The position numbers and the translations under genes were made by a program. DNA of 64,000 nt from NCBI GenBank assembly GCA_030041545.1, contig JASHNQ010000005.1:1-64000 (forward strand), in the 5' to 3' direction. The number at the start of each line of letters is the position of its first letter. Positions within the stretch are counted from its first letter, which is position 1. The notes under the pieces are model-generated. The model made no database searches. It was not told where the DNA came from and was given only the letters and a program-made list of their open reading frames with translations. The DNA comes from a candidate division FCPU426 bacterium (GTDB lineage Bacteria > Oederibacteriota > Muellerivitia > Muellerivitales > Muellerivitaceae). Shown here piece after piece: positions 1-9,877 of the stretch.

Positions 1-462
1 GCCGTAGATGTTGCTCATGCCCTTGAAATTGCCCCGGCCCAGGCTGTCGCGCTCGGCCAGGAAGTCGTTCACGGTCACCACGTGCACGCCCTTGCCTTCC
101 AGGGCGTTCAGGTAAACGGGAAGGGTGGCCACCAGGGTCTTGCCCTCGCCGGTTCTCATTTCCGAGATGCGGCCCGAGTGCAGCACCATGCCGCCGATCA
201 GCTGCACGTCGAAATGCCGCAACCCCAGGGTGCGCTTGGAGGCTTCCCGAACGACCGCGAAGGCCTCCACCAGCAGGTCGTCCAGCTTCTCGCCGTGGGC
301 CAGTCGGTCCTTGAATTCGTCGGTCTTTTTGCGAAGTTCGGCGTCCGAAAGGGACTGAACCCTGGGTTCCAGGGCGTTGATTTCCTGGACTTTGGGCCAA
401 AGTTTCTTGAGCTCGCGGTCGGCCTTGCTGCCGAATATTTTGGTTAAAACGTTGCCAAACAT
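1..462 (-). CDS. secA: SecA preprotein translocase ATPase, N-terminal part (3' end outside window)
   Basis: This is the first 154 codons of SecA, the cytoplasmic ATPase that drives secretory proteins through SecYEG. The ATG is at 462 and the frame is open to the window edge. The N-terminus [19 protein letters not shown] and the Walker A region ([14 protein letters not shown], about residues 109-122) are diagnostic, followed by [14 protein letters not shown]. Only the start of nucleotide-binding domain 1 is visible, so integrity of the rest cannot be judged. It is the last gene in this minus-strand run that begins with ligA and the small exported protein. Confidence 0.96.
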   Translation of the reverse strand, partial: MFGNVLTKIFGSKADRELKKLWPKVQEINALEPRVQSLSDAELRKKTDEFKDRLAHGEKLDDLLVEAFAVVREASKRTLGLRHFDVQLIGGMVLHSGRISEMRTGEGKTLVATLPVYLNALEGKGVHVVTVNDFLAERDSLGRGNFKGMSNIYG

Positions 463-624
463 GTTTCCTCGATTAGGCGCGCCAGGGATCGAAAGACGCA
501 TAAGTATATGTAGTTTGAGGGGGGGGTTCAATACTGCAGCTTACCGTTGGCAGTCCACAGCCATTCGAGAGCCTCATGGCCCCGAGTCAAACCGAAGGGT
601 CGGCCGGGAAGAAAAACCCCGGTG

Positions 625-1125
625 TTAAGGAGGATTTTGCTGTCGGCTGTCGGCTGCCGACCGTTGACCGAGTTTATCCTCGATCTGCTCGATTTTTTCC
701 CGGATCGCGGCGCTTTCCCTTTCCTGGTCCAGGGCTTTCACGTCAGCTTCCCGGGCCGTCTCGCGCAGTTGGGCGGCCTGCCATCCGTTGAAAGCCAACT
801 TTCTTTTCTCGATCGCCAGTTGAAGTTCCAAGTCCGCCTGTTCCTTTTGAAGCCGGGCCCGGTCCTTCGCCGCCTTCATCGCTTTGATCCACTTTTGGTA
901 GGCGCGCTTGGCCCTTTGGTCGTAGAGGGTCGTTTCCAGGCGGGCCCGGTCCCAGGCGTCTTTTAATTTTTGGGTTTCGTCCTTGGATTTCTCCAATTCC
1001 TTAGCCGCGGTGTCGAAAGCGTTATCCAGGGATGGGGTTGGTGGTTCGGCAAAGGCAAAACCGTCAAGCCTCAGGCCCGTGGAGCCGGCAAAGAAGAGCG
1101 CGGATAGAACAAGAATTTTTTTCAA
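625..1125 (-). CDS. Exported coiled-coil protein of unknown function
   Basis: The 166-residue product has a basic N-terminus, a hydrophobic stretch and an Ala-x-Ala-like cleavage region near FAFAEPP (about residue 27), so export to the periplasm is likely. The rest is almost all charged helix (KELEKSKDETQKLKDAWDRA, LQKEQADLELQLAIEKRK), typical of a coiled coil. The start appears to be TTG at 1125, because a stop codon lies just upstream and AAGG sits a short distance before the TTG. It begins 12 bases after the ligA stop, so it is probably co-transcribed with ligA. I do not recognise a family. Confidence 0.7.
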   Translation of the reverse strand: MKKILVLSALFFAGSTGLRLDGFAFAEPPTPSLDNAFDTAAKELEKSKDETQKLKDAWDRARLETTLYDQRAKRAYQKWIKAMKAAKDRARLQKEQADLELQLAIEKRKLAFNGWQAAQLRETAREADVKALDQERESAAIREKIEQIEDKLGQRSAADSRQQNPP

Positions 1126-1137
1126 ACTTTCGCCTTT

Positions 1138-3162
<2,025 letters not shown>

Positions 3163-3167
3163 TTATT

Positions 3168-3582
3168 CCCTCTCCCTTAAGGGGAGAGGGCTAGGGTGAG
3201 GGTGAATTTTGAATCCGCTGGCGGATATATTCTAAAACCGCGTCAAGATTAGCAAGGGTTTCATTATTCCAAATGCGGATCACCCGAAAACCTTCTTTTC
3301 CAAGGGAAACTGTTCTGGCATCATCTTTTTCATGGTTTTTCTGGTGTTGACCTCCATCAAGTTCAATAACCAACTTCTTATCCAACGAACAAAAATCAAC
3401 GATAAAAGGGCCGATAGGCAATTGGCGCCTAAATTTGATACCAAGCAATTGGCGGGAACGCAAACGGCTCCAAAGCAATTTTTCCGCGTCGGTTTGATTT
3501 TGACGAAGGGAACGAGAAACAGGCTTAAGGCGTCTACTTCTCATCACCCTCACCCTGCCCCTCTCCCCTCAAGGGAGAGGGC
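3168..3582. mobile_element. DUF559 cassette bracketed by inverted palindromic arms
   Basis: Two 37-base arms in inverted orientation (3168-3204 and 3545-3581, 34 of 37 positions identical) enclose the DUF559 reading frame with almost no spare sequence. Each arm is a hairpin (CCCTCTCCC...GGGAGAGGG) followed by a GTGAGGGTG tail facing the gene. The same arm pair, with only about 20 bases between the tails, forms the core of the non-coding elements near 7.4, 11.6, 45.6 and 56.3 kb. No outer terminal inverted repeat or target duplication is obvious at the cassette edges. The cassette lies between the phosphoesterase gene and ligA. Mobility is inference. Confidence 0.55.
3191..3544 (-). CDS. DUF559 (Vsr-like PD-(D/E)XK endonuclease fold) protein
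   Basis: The 117-residue product matches DUF559, a family related to very-short-patch-repair-type nucleases. The nuclease signature is visible: FIVDFCSLDKKLVIELDGGQH gives D, E-x-D-G and H in the expected spacing, preceded by the conserved AEKLLWSRLRSRQLLGIKFRRQ. The ATG at 3544 directly follows the repeat tail GGTGAGGGTG, which also acts as the only Shine-Dalgarno-like sequence. The last residues SPSP and the TAG stop are encoded by the opposite arm. Its substrate is unknown. Its placement suggests a link to the repeats, by analogy with REP-associated transposases, but this is inference. Confidence 0.85.
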   Translation of the reverse strand: MRSRRLKPVSRSLRQNQTDAEKLLWSRLRSRQLLGIKFRRQLPIGPFIVDFCSLDKKLVIELDGGQHQKNHEKDDARTVSLGKEGFRVIRIWNNETLANLDAVLEYIRQRIQNSPSP

Positions 3583-3657
3583 TAAAATCTCAAGAAGCAT
3601 ATCGCCAGGTTCGTGTTTTTGGACGCTTCCCAGGGTTGGACTGGAATTCGAGATTGA

Positions 3658-4389
3658 TTATTTCCCTGTTTTCAACCGCTGGGCGAGGAAGTCCGAAAGG
3701 CCCGCCGCGAGGGTCTTCTGGGCGGTGGTTTCGTAATCGTAATCGAGGCGGCGGATGGAGAGCTTCTTGGCGGTGGAATCGTACATGACGTAACAGGTCT
3801 TGGGGTTGTTGTCGCGGGGCTGGCCCACGCTGCCCACGTTCACCAGATAGCGGCACTCCTTCTGAAGTTGGCATTCCTGCTCTTCCAGGATTCGGACCGA
3901 TCCGTTCCCCCTTTGTTCGGCGATGAAGGGTTTGTGGACGTGCCCGAAGAAGCAGATGAACCCCTGGAAGTAGCGGAAATTGCGCTCCAAGTCCTCCTGG
4001 CCGGTCAAGTAATGCCATTCCTCGCTTTGGAAGGGCGAGGAATGCACCAACTGGATTTCGCCGATTTCCTCGCGCAAGCGAAGATCCTCCAGGAACCGCT
4101 GGTTTTGGGGTTTGATATGCGTTCTGGTCCAGGTGATGGCGTCCGCCGCGGGCTGGTTGAACTTGGAAAGGGGAGTCCGCCCCAGGAGGGCTGAATCGTG
4201 GTTGCCCATGACGATTTTCCAACAGTTGAGGGAGGCGATGAGTTCAATAACCTCGTCGGGATTGGCGTAATAACCCACCAAATCCCCCAGGCAGAGGTAT
4301 TCCTGGGCGCCCTCCGACCTCATGGCCTTAGCGACGGCCGTCATGGCCTCGATGTTGCTGTGGATGTCTGAAAAAATGCCGTAACGCAT
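3658..4389 (-). CDS. Metallophosphoesterase (calcineurin-like, YfcE/MJ0936 type)
   Basis: The 243-residue protein carries the dinuclear metal motifs of this superfamily: GIFSDIHSN (Asp, His), LGDLVGY, MGNHDSA and FFGHVHKP. Such enzymes hydrolyse phosphomono- or phosphodiesters; the substrate cannot be read from sequence. The chosen ATG at 4389 gives MRYGIFSDIHSN, the normal family start. The open frame continues 16 codons upstream but that extension is not family-like. It follows the winged-helix-like gene in the same direction, and the DUF559 cassette comes next. Confidence 0.88.
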   Translation of the reverse strand: MRYGIFSDIHSNIEAMTAVAKAMRSEGAQEYLCLGDLVGYYANPDEVIELIASLNCWKIVMGNHDSALLGRTPLSKFNQPAADAITWTRTHIKPQNQRFLEDLRLREEIGEIQLVHSSPFQSEEWHYLTGQEDLERNFRYFQGFICFFGHVHKPFIAEQRGNGSVRILEEQECQLQKECRYLVNVGSVGQPRDNNPKTCYVMYDSTAKKLSIRRLDYDYETTAQKTLAAGLSDFLAQRLKTGK

Positions 4390-4424
4390 GACCCAGTTTA
4401 ACACAAAAAACATCCGAGCTGGCA

Positions 4425-4501
4425 GATCACAGGTCACGGTTTTAGGATTGCAGCCTTAAAATCTTTCCTGTCAGCCGTGAACCGTCAACTGTCAGCTGGT
4501 T
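4425..4501. repeat. Intergenic imperfect palindrome (CTGTCAG/ACCGTG-rich)
   Basis: A short gap sequence with words such as GATCACAGGTCACGG and GTGAACCGTCAACTGTCAGCTG that pair imperfectly. Similar sequences lie at about 10.50-10.58, 11.39-11.48, 16.51-16.59, 17.46-17.55, 45.49-45.52 and 45.69-45.75 kb. It overlaps the upstream non-family extension of the phosphoesterase frame, not its likely coding part. Confidence 0.5.
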
Positions 4502-4852
4502 TTAACGGATTTTTTTCTGGAGCAGGTAACTGAGGATACGCAGGCGGTTTTCCTGGCTTTCATTGAAAGCCCAGAACCGCTCCAAAGCGGGGAACTTTTT
4601 CGATTTCCGGTTCAACCGACAGAGGGTTTCACCATTCATGCGTTTCTCAAAAACAATCAGGCCGAGTTTCTCGAGCTTTTGGGCCGGTTTCATGATTTCC
4701 TCCGTGCCGCGCCCCAAAAGCTGGGCGGCGTGGGAGAGCGTTTCAACTTCCGACGTTTTTTTCGAGCAAAAAACCAGCAGGTCCCACATGACGAAGGAAT
4801 CCACCACCTCATCAATAAAGGCCCGGATGTCGCCCGGAATGTCGATTTCCAC
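4502..4852 (-). CDS. Hypothetical protein, possible winged-helix fold
   Basis: About 116 residues from the GTG at 4852; TTG at 4879 and GTG at 4864 are alternatives. The sequence has helices and a probable winged-helix pattern (VETLSHAAQLLGRGTEEIMKP then LEKLGLIVFEKRMNGETLCR), resembling small transcriptional regulators. The tail (FWAFNESQENRLRILSYLLQ) is helical. No specific family is recognised. The upstream 60 bases are a CACAAAG-type repeat, so the longer start codons probably lie in repeat sequence. It sits between nusB and the phosphoesterase gene on the same strand. Confidence 0.6.
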   Translation of the reverse strand: MEIDIPGDIRAFIDEVVDSFVMWDLLVFCSKKTSEVETLSHAAQLLGRGTEEIMKPAQKLEKLGLIVFEKRMNGETLCRLNRKSKKFPALERFWAFNESQENRLRILSYLLQKKIR

Positions 4853-4923
4853 TAAGATTCCCACACTTTCCAACCACAAAGTTCACCAAGTTCAAAAAGT
4901 TAAAACTATTGTGTGCTTCGTGG

Positions 4924-5328
4924 TTAGAGCGTTTGTTTTTCCAACTTGTCCAAAATGCCGTTCACGAATTTGCCCGATTCGTCGGTGCTGAACCTTTTCA
5001 CGATCTCAATGGCCTCGTTGATGGCCACCGACTTCGGGATTTCCGAATCGTAGAGGATCTCGTAAGTCGCCAGCCGGAGGATGTTGCGGTCCACGGCGGC
5101 CATGCGGGACAAGTCCCAGTGTTCGGCCAGGCCCCGCAAATGCCGGTCGATTTCCGCCAGGTGGTCCCAGGTGTTTCGGACCATCCGCAGGGCCATGATT
5201 TTGGCGGCCTCCGCCGCGCTTGCCTGCGGCAGGAAATTCTCTTCCAGGTCCTTCAATTGGACCGTTCCCATGTCCATTTGGAAGAGCATCTGTAAAGCCA
5301 ATTCCCGGCTTCGTCGCTTTAGCCCCAT
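4924..5328 (-). CDS. nusB: Transcription antitermination factor NusB
   Basis: NusB binds boxA RNA with NusE and promotes antitermination, chiefly of rRNA operons. The 134-residue length is normal. Family features include RRSRELALQMLFQMD at the N-terminus, DLSRMAAVDRNILRLATYEIL in the middle and the C-terminal IPKSVAINEAIEIVKRFS followed by GKFVNGILDKL. It follows ribH on the same strand, a common arrangement in bacteria (ribH-nusB). Confidence 0.96.
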   Translation of the reverse strand: MGLKRRSRELALQMLFQMDMGTVQLKDLEENFLPQASAAEAAKIMALRMVRNTWDHLAEIDRHLRGLAEHWDLSRMAAVDRNILRLATYEILYDSEIPKSVAINEAIEIVKRFSTDESGKFVNGILDKLEKQTL

Positions 5329-5341
5329 GTCACACTTTCAA

Positions 5342-5428
5342 TGACAGGTCCTAGGGGCCAGGCGCTAGGTTTCAGTTAAGCCTTAATGCCTTAACCTAGC
5401 CCCTAGAACCTACTGCCTAGCACCTGAC
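5342..5428. repeat. Intergenic repeat with CCTAGnnCCTAG-type words
   Basis: The gap between nusB and ribH holds an imperfect inverted repeat built of CCTAGGGGCCAGGCGCTAGG and AACCTAGCCCCTAGAACC. The same word family occurs upstream of 50375 and around 56.2 and 56.4 kb. No gene is seen. Confidence 0.55.
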
Positions 5429-5899
5429 TTATTGGATTTGATCCAACACCGACAAGGTTTCCAAAAGATGCAGGGCCGCCTCAGCCCCCTTGTTATCGTT
5501 TTTCTCGCCCGCCCGCGCCAGGGCTTGGTCCAGGTTCCCGGTGGTCAAAACGCCGAAGGCAACGGGAAGGCCCGATTTTTCCGAAAGCCTTCCCAATCCA
5601 GCCGCCACCTCGGCGGCGATATGCTCATGGTGGGTGGTTTCGCCCCGGATCACGGCCCCCAGCGCGATCACTCCCTGGAACCGCCCGGTGCCCGCCATCT
5701 TGGCGGCCGCCGCCGGGATTTCCCAGGCGCCCGGCACCCAAGCCACTTCGATGTTTTCCTCCGGCACTCCTTTCAAGGCAAGGGTTTCCAAGGCGCCCTT
5801 TAACAGTCGCCGTACGATCAGGTCGTTGAACCGGCTGGAGACGATCGCGATGCGGCGGGAGCCGCCTTCGGGTTTTCCTTCGTAGACTTTGACGGCCAT
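5429..5899 (-). CDS. ribH: 6,7-dimethyl-8-ribityllumazine synthase
   Basis: RibH condenses the ribitylaminopyrimidine intermediate with dihydroxybutanone phosphate to make lumazine, the penultimate step to riboflavin. Motifs: SRFNDLIVRRLLKGALE, VAWVPGAWEIPAAA, ALGAVIRGETTHHEHI (with the catalytic-region His) and VAFGVLTT followed by NKGAEAA. The ATG at 5899 is preceded by a strong GGAGGGGG; an upstream ATG at 5911 lacks one. The 156-residue length is normal. Confidence 0.97.
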   Translation of the reverse strand: MAVKVYEGKPEGGSRRIAIVSSRFNDLIVRRLLKGALETLALKGVPEENIEVAWVPGAWEIPAAAAKMAGTGRFQGVIALGAVIRGETTHHEHIAAEVAAGLGRLSEKSGLPVAFGVLTTGNLDQALARAGEKNDNKGAEAALHLLETLSVLDQIQ

Positions 5900-5979
5900 T
5901 CCCCCCTCCATTCCGCGGAGAAATAAAAACGGTGGCCCGGAAGCTCCCCCAAAAACTGGCGTATTGTAATACCTTCGGG

Positions 5980-7194
5980 CTATTTTGGTTCCTTTTTCTT
6001 GCTTAAAAAATGTCCCATCTTTAAGCGTTTTGTGTCCAAATACTTGGCGTTCACGGCGTTGGGGGCGATCTCAATGGGCACCCGTTCCACAACCTTGAGC
6101 CCATACCCTTCCAATCCCACGATTTTCTTGGGGTTATTCGTTAAAAGGCGGATTTCCGATATCCCCAGGTCGACCAGGATTTGGGCCCCGATGCCGTAAT
6201 CCCTCAAGTCCGCCGGAAAGCCCAGTTTTTCGTTGGCCTCCACCGTGTCGAGCCCTGCGTCCTGCAACCGGTAGGCCTTGAGCTTGTTCAAGAGCCCGAT
6301 GCCCCGGCCTTCCTGTCGCATGTAAAGCACCACGCCCCGGCCTTCCTTCTCGATGCGGGCCATGGCCGCGTGAAGCTGCGCGCCACAATCACAGCGCAGG
6401 GATCCAAAGACGTCGCCCGTGAGGCATTCCGAATGCACCCGCACCAGCACCGGCCCGCCTCCGGACACGTTTCCCTTCACGAAGGCCAGGCTGTCGTCGT
6501 CCTCCGTTTCCGCGCGGTAGACCGCCACGTTCCACTCCCCGGTTTCGGTGGGAAGGGGTATCTCCAAAACCCGGCGGATGAGCTTTTCCCGGAGCCGCCG
6601 GTAGCGGATCAGTTCCGCGATGGTGATCACGGTCAGCCCGTGCTTATCGGAGTATTTTTTCAAATCCTCCAACCGGGCCATGGTCCCGTCGTCCTTCATG
6701 ATTTCGCACAGGATGCCGACGGGCTTGAGGCCGGCCAGGAGGGCTAAGTCCACCGTGGCCTCGGTATGGCCGGCGCGCCGAAGGACGCCCCCCTTCCGGT
6801 ATCGGAGGGGGAAAACATGGCCGGGACGCACCAAGTCGGAAGGCTTGGAGTTTGGGTCCGCCAAAATCCGGATGGCTTGGGCCCGGTCATGGGCGGAAAT
6901 GCCCGTTGTGACGCCGGCGCGGGCGTCCACCGAAACGGCAAAGGCGGTCCGGAAATTATCCTGTTGTTCCGCCACCATCATGGCCAGGTCCAGCCGCTCC
7001 AAATCCTCTGCCAGCATGGGCACGCAAATGAGTCCCCGGCCTTCCTTGGCCATGAAATTGACGGCGTCGGGGGTGACTTTTTCGGCGGCCATGACCAGGT
7101 CGCCTTCGTTCTCGCGGTTTTCGTCGTCCACCACGACCACGAATTTTCCTTGCCGGATATCCCCGATAGCCTGTTCGATTCGTTTTGTTTCCAT
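5980..7194 (-). CDS. ribBA: Bifunctional 3,4-dihydroxy-2-butanone-4-phosphate synthase / GTP cyclohydrolase II
   Basis: A fusion of the two enzymes that open both branches of riboflavin synthesis. The N-terminal half is RibB ([29 protein letters not shown]). The C-terminal half is RibA, with the zinc-binding Cys set in [20 protein letters not shown] and the catalytic region [14 protein letters not shown]. About 404 residues from the ATG at 7194; a GTG at 7206 is possible. Its upstream neighbour in the pathway is separated by a repeat element (7335-7489), so it may have its own promoter. Confidence 0.96.
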   Translation of the reverse strand: METKRIEQAIGDIRQGKFVVVVDDENRENEGDLVMAAEKVTPDAVNFMAKEGRGLICVPMLAEDLERLDLAMMVAEQQDNFRTAFAVSVDARAGVTTGISAHDRAQAIRILADPNSKPSDLVRPGHVFPLRYRKGGVLRRAGHTEATVDLALLAGLKPVGILCEIMKDDGTMARLEDLKKYSDKHGLTVITIAELIRYRRLREKLIRRVLEIPLPTETGEWNVAVYRAETEDDDSLAFVKGNVSGGGPVLVRVHSECLTGDVFGSLRCDCGAQLHAAMARIEKEGRGVVLYMRQEGRGIGLLNKLKAYRLQDAGLDTVEANEKLGFPADLRDYGIGAQILVDLGISEIRLLTNNPKKIVGLEGYGLKVVERVPIEIAPNAVNAKYLDTKRLKMGHFLSKKKEPK

Positions 7195-7199
7195 AATTA

Positions 7200-7334
7200 T
7201 GCCCACTTACACGAAGCCACGAAGCCACAAAGAAACCTTGGAATCCGGAAAAGAAACAAGCGGTCTATTTTTAAACAAGTCCTTCACTTCGACTTTCTCC
7301 GTGTCTTTTTGGCTTGGTGTTGGCTTTTGTTTTA
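7200..7334. repeat. Gap with CACGAAG/CACAAAG-type repeat
   Basis: Upstream of ribBA the sequence ACACGAAGCCACGAAGCCACAAAG and a distal CTTTTTGGCTTGGTGTTGG pair imperfectly. The same word type occurs near 4.9, 24.2, 29.9, 34.2 and 44.6 kb. No coding potential seen. Confidence 0.4.
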
Positions 7335-7489
7335 AGAGCCGGTAACAAAATTCGTTTTTAACGCCTATCCCCCCTCTCCCTCGAGGGGAGAGGGCCGGGG
7401 TGAGGGTGGATTTTACTTGGCGAAAACACCCCTCACCCTACCCTCTCCCGCAAGGGGCGAGGGTTTAGGTTAATTTTGTTACCGGCTCT
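7335..7489. mobile_element. MITE-like element, 155 bp, AGAGCCGG ends
   Basis: Perfect 18-base terminal inverted repeats AGAGCCGGTAACAAAATT (7335-7352 and complement at 7472-7489) enclose an inverted pair of CCCTCTCCC/GTGAGGGTG arms. Size and interior match the elements at 11491, 45525 and 56226, but both termini differ from AGAGACTCTAACAAAACC in a matched way. Its right end abuts the stop codon of the YaaR-like gene. No clear target duplication. Confidence 0.65.
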
Positions 7490-7919
7490 AAAGGTAGGTG
7501 TCCAAAAGCACCCCCCGGATCTCGTCCAGTGTGGCCAGGATCTTCATGGAGTCCTGCTGGCCCGCCAAAAGAAGTTGGGCCAGGTTTTCCAGGGCCCCGT
7601 CCACTTTTTGCATCATCAGGTAGACCACGAATTTCCCGTCCTTCTTCTGCCCGTGCTTCTCCTCCACGCGGAAGGAGACGTTCACGACCCTGTCCATGAA
7701 CTTCTTCACCGAGGCCTTGTACTCCTCGAATTCCCGCCGGCCCTTGCTGGCGAAGAGTTTCTTGCCTTTGTCCTCGACTTCCAGGATCAGGCCGGCCAGT
7801 TCGGCCTTCAAGGACGGGTCGGACACCTTTTGGATTCGCTCGTTCAGGGCCGGCGCGAAAAGGGGCGCGATGGGCTGGGGCTTCTCGAATTCCGTGTCGC
7901 CGATTTTCTCGATTTTCAT
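7488..7919 (-). CDS. YaaR-like protein (DUF327)
   Basis: The 143-residue protein has the pattern of the DUF327/YaaR family: RREFEEYKASVKKFMDRVV in the middle, then VVYLMMQKVDGALENLAQLL and the ending ILATLDEIRGVLLDTYL. The family's function is poorly known. The ATG overlaps the ribE stop by four bases, so it is translationally coupled to riboflavin synthase, an unusual neighbour. The TAG stop overlaps the edge of the adjoining MITE-like element. Confidence 0.75.
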   Translation of the reverse strand: MKIEKIGDTEFEKPQPIAPLFAPALNERIQKVSDPSLKAELAGLILEVEDKGKKLFASKGRREFEEYKASVKKFMDRVVNVSFRVEEKHGQKKDGKFVVYLMMQKVDGALENLAQLLLAGQQDSMKILATLDEIRGVLLDTYL

Positions 7920-8527
7920 CGGTCTTTCCCCGAGGGCAGGTACACCGCCGCCAGTTTCTCCACGTACTTGGCCAGCATGTCCACTTCCACGTGGAGATAG
8001 TCCTCCGCGTTTTTGGATTTCAGGCAGGTATTCTGGATCGTGTGGGGGATAAGGGCCGCTTCCACCTCGTCCCCCCGGATATCCGCCACGGTCAGGCTGA
8101 TGCCATCCAGGGCGATGCTGCCTTTTTCCACCACATAGGGCGCCAGGGCCTCGGGAATGCGGACCCTCAGGCGGGCGCCTTCGCCCTCCGGTTCCAGCTT
8201 CAGGATTTGGGCTATGCCGTCCACATGGCCCTGGACAAAATGCCCCCCCAGGGGTTCGGATAATGTCAATGGAAGCTCCAAGTTGACGGCATCCCCTTTA
8301 TTCAACAACCCCAAAACGGTCCGTTTGAGCGTCTCAGGGACGGCCTGGAAGGAAACCAGGGGTGGCTTGACCTCCACCGCGGTGAGGCAGCAACCGTTGA
8401 CGGCCAGGCTGTCTCCGGGTTTCAATTTCCGGGAGAGATGGGGCGCTTCCAGGGAAAGCCTCAAATCAGGGCCTTTTTTTTCCGCCTTTGAAACGGTTCC
8501 CACTTCCTGAATGATTCCCGTAAACAT
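7916..8527 (-). CDS. ribE: Riboflavin synthase, alpha subunit
   Basis: This enzyme dismutates two lumazine molecules into riboflavin. The 203 residues show the two internal lumazine-binding repeats: MFTGIIQEVG ... GDSLAVNGCCLTAV and GHFVQGHVDGIAQI ... KGSIALDGISLTVADI. Complete with normal length. It lies 36 bases after ribD and overlaps the YaaR-like gene. Confidence 0.97.
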   Translation of the reverse strand: MFTGIIQEVGTVSKAEKKGPDLRLSLEAPHLSRKLKPGDSLAVNGCCLTAVEVKPPLVSFQAVPETLKRTVLGLLNKGDAVNLELPLTLSEPLGGHFVQGHVDGIAQILKLEPEGEGARLRVRIPEALAPYVVEKGSIALDGISLTVADIRGDEVEAALIPHTIQNTCLKSKNAEDYLHVEVDMLAKYVEKLAAVYLPSGKDR

Positions 8528-8563
8528 TCATCACTCCAAAAACGCATTTTTCTCTCATTGAAT

Positions 8564-9661
8564 TCATAATTTGCCCCTCATTAAGAAGTCGTGGCCGATC
8601 CTCTCGACCTGGACACCCTTTAAATAAGGAGCCTGGTTGGGGTTTTCAATTCCCGCCCCACCCGCCCAAGTCGGGCCTCTTCCGCCCAATATTTTGGGGG
8701 AAACGAAAAGGGCCACTTTGTCCGCTAATTTTTCCCTCAAAAAGGAGGCGTGAACCGTTCCGCCGCCTTCGACCAAAAGGGACCGGACTTGGAGGGAGTG
8801 GAGAACTTTTAAAACGGCCTTTAACGATAGCATCTTTTGGCGCGAAGACACCCGAAAAACCAATGCCCCCCGCGCCGCCAGGGCTTTTTCCTTGCCGCGC
8901 GGGGCGTAGGCCGACGTGAAAATGACGGTTTTTGCCCTCCCCTTTAAAAGGTTGGCCCGGGGGCTTATTCGGAGTTGGGAATCCAAAACCACCCGCAGGG
9001 GCCAACCGTCCTCCCGGTGAAAACCTGGCAAGCGGACGGTTAAGGAGGGGTTGTCCGTCAAAGCCGTGCCGCTGCCCACCAAGATGGCGTCGCATTGGGC
9101 CCGCATTTCATGGGCCCTTTGGCGGGCCTGCCGGCCAGTAATCCAGCGGGAACGGCCGGAAACCGTGGCGATTTTGCCGTCCAGGCTCATAGCCGCCTTC
9201 AAAAGCACCCAAGGCCTGTCCCGGGTCACGGCAAAAATAAAGGTTTCGTTCATCCGCCGGGCTTCTTGTTCCAAAAGGCCCGTTTGAACCGCGATTCCGG
9301 CCCGGTGGAGCTTTTGAAAGCCCTTTCCCCGCACCTGGGGAAAGGGGTCCCACATGGCCGCCACCACTTTTTGGATCCCCGCCTGGATCAACGCGTCGGC
9401 GCAGGGCGGGGTCTTACCCTGATGGCTGCAGGGTTCCAAGGTCACATAAAGGGTGGCGCCCCTGGCCCTGGGACCCGCTTGGCCAAGGGCGAGGATCTCC
9501 GCGTGGGGTCCTCCGTAACGGGAATGTCCGCCTTCCCCGACAATGTGCCGCGCCTTCACCAGCACCGCCCCCACTTTGGGGTTGGGCGAAACCCAACGGC
9601 CCCGGGACTGGGCTAAATCAAGCGCACGCCGCATGAATTTCACGTCCGAATTTGCTGGCAT
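8564..9661 (-). CDS. ribD: Bifunctional pyrimidine deaminase/reductase RibD
   Basis: RibD deaminates and then reduces the early pyrimidine intermediate of riboflavin synthesis. The N-terminal deaminase has GGPHAEILALG (zinc His and catalytic Glu) and EPCSHQGKTPPCADALI (zinc cysteines). The C-terminal reductase shows VLLKAAMSLDGKIATVSGRS and LLVEGGGTVHASF. At 365 residues it has normal length. It is first in the riboflavin run. I looked for an FMN riboswitch upstream and did not see the conserved RFN-element words. Confidence 0.96.
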   Translation of the reverse strand: MPANSDVKFMRRALDLAQSRGRWVSPNPKVGAVLVKARHIVGEGGHSRYGGPHAEILALGQAGPRARGATLYVTLEPCSHQGKTPPCADALIQAGIQKVVAAMWDPFPQVRGKGFQKLHRAGIAVQTGLLEQEARRMNETFIFAVTRDRPWVLLKAAMSLDGKIATVSGRSRWITGRQARQRAHEMRAQCDAILVGSGTALTDNPSLTVRLPGFHREDGWPLRVVLDSQLRISPRANLLKGRAKTVIFTSAYAPRGKEKALAARGALVFRVSSRQKMLSLKAVLKVLHSLQVRSLLVEGGGTVHASFLREKLADKVALFVSPKILGGRGPTWAGGAGIENPNQAPYLKGVQVERIGHDFLMRGKL

Positions 9662-9681
9662 GAATCACCCATTTTAAAATC

Positions 9682-9762
9682 AGTTTTGAGTTTTCAGTTA
9701 TGAGTTCCGAGTTATTAAAAATTTTTGAACCAAAGGTTCAAAAATACGCCTTAACTCAAAAC
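9682..9762. repeat. Large intergenic inverted repeat between ribD and gpmA
   Basis: GTTTTGAG at 9682 pairs with CTCAAAAC at 9755, and the centre holds TTTTTGAACCAAAGGTTCAAAAA. It lies in the divergent gap between ribD and gpmA. It is A/T-rich relative to neighbours and resembles the gap palindromes near 15.6, 57.1 and 59.0 kb. It could affect transcription but no promoter can be assigned confidently. Confidence 0.55.
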
Positions 9763-9877
9763 CCCATTCTAGTGGACATTTGCCAATCGGAGAACCCAAC
9801 CATTCCCCTTTTCAAACAGGGGCCCAGCGGTTAAAATCCCCCCTCGTTTATCCACTTAAATAAATAAGGAGACCTTC

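Noticed and set aside
3590-4222. A 210-codon minus-strand frame overlapping the phosphoesterase gene
   Set aside because: Out of frame with clear phosphoesterase motifs; the translation is Pro/Arg-rich shadow sequence.
9662-9877. FMN riboswitch before ribD
   Set aside because: None of the conserved RFN-element words are visible; the gap instead holds an AT-rich palindrome.
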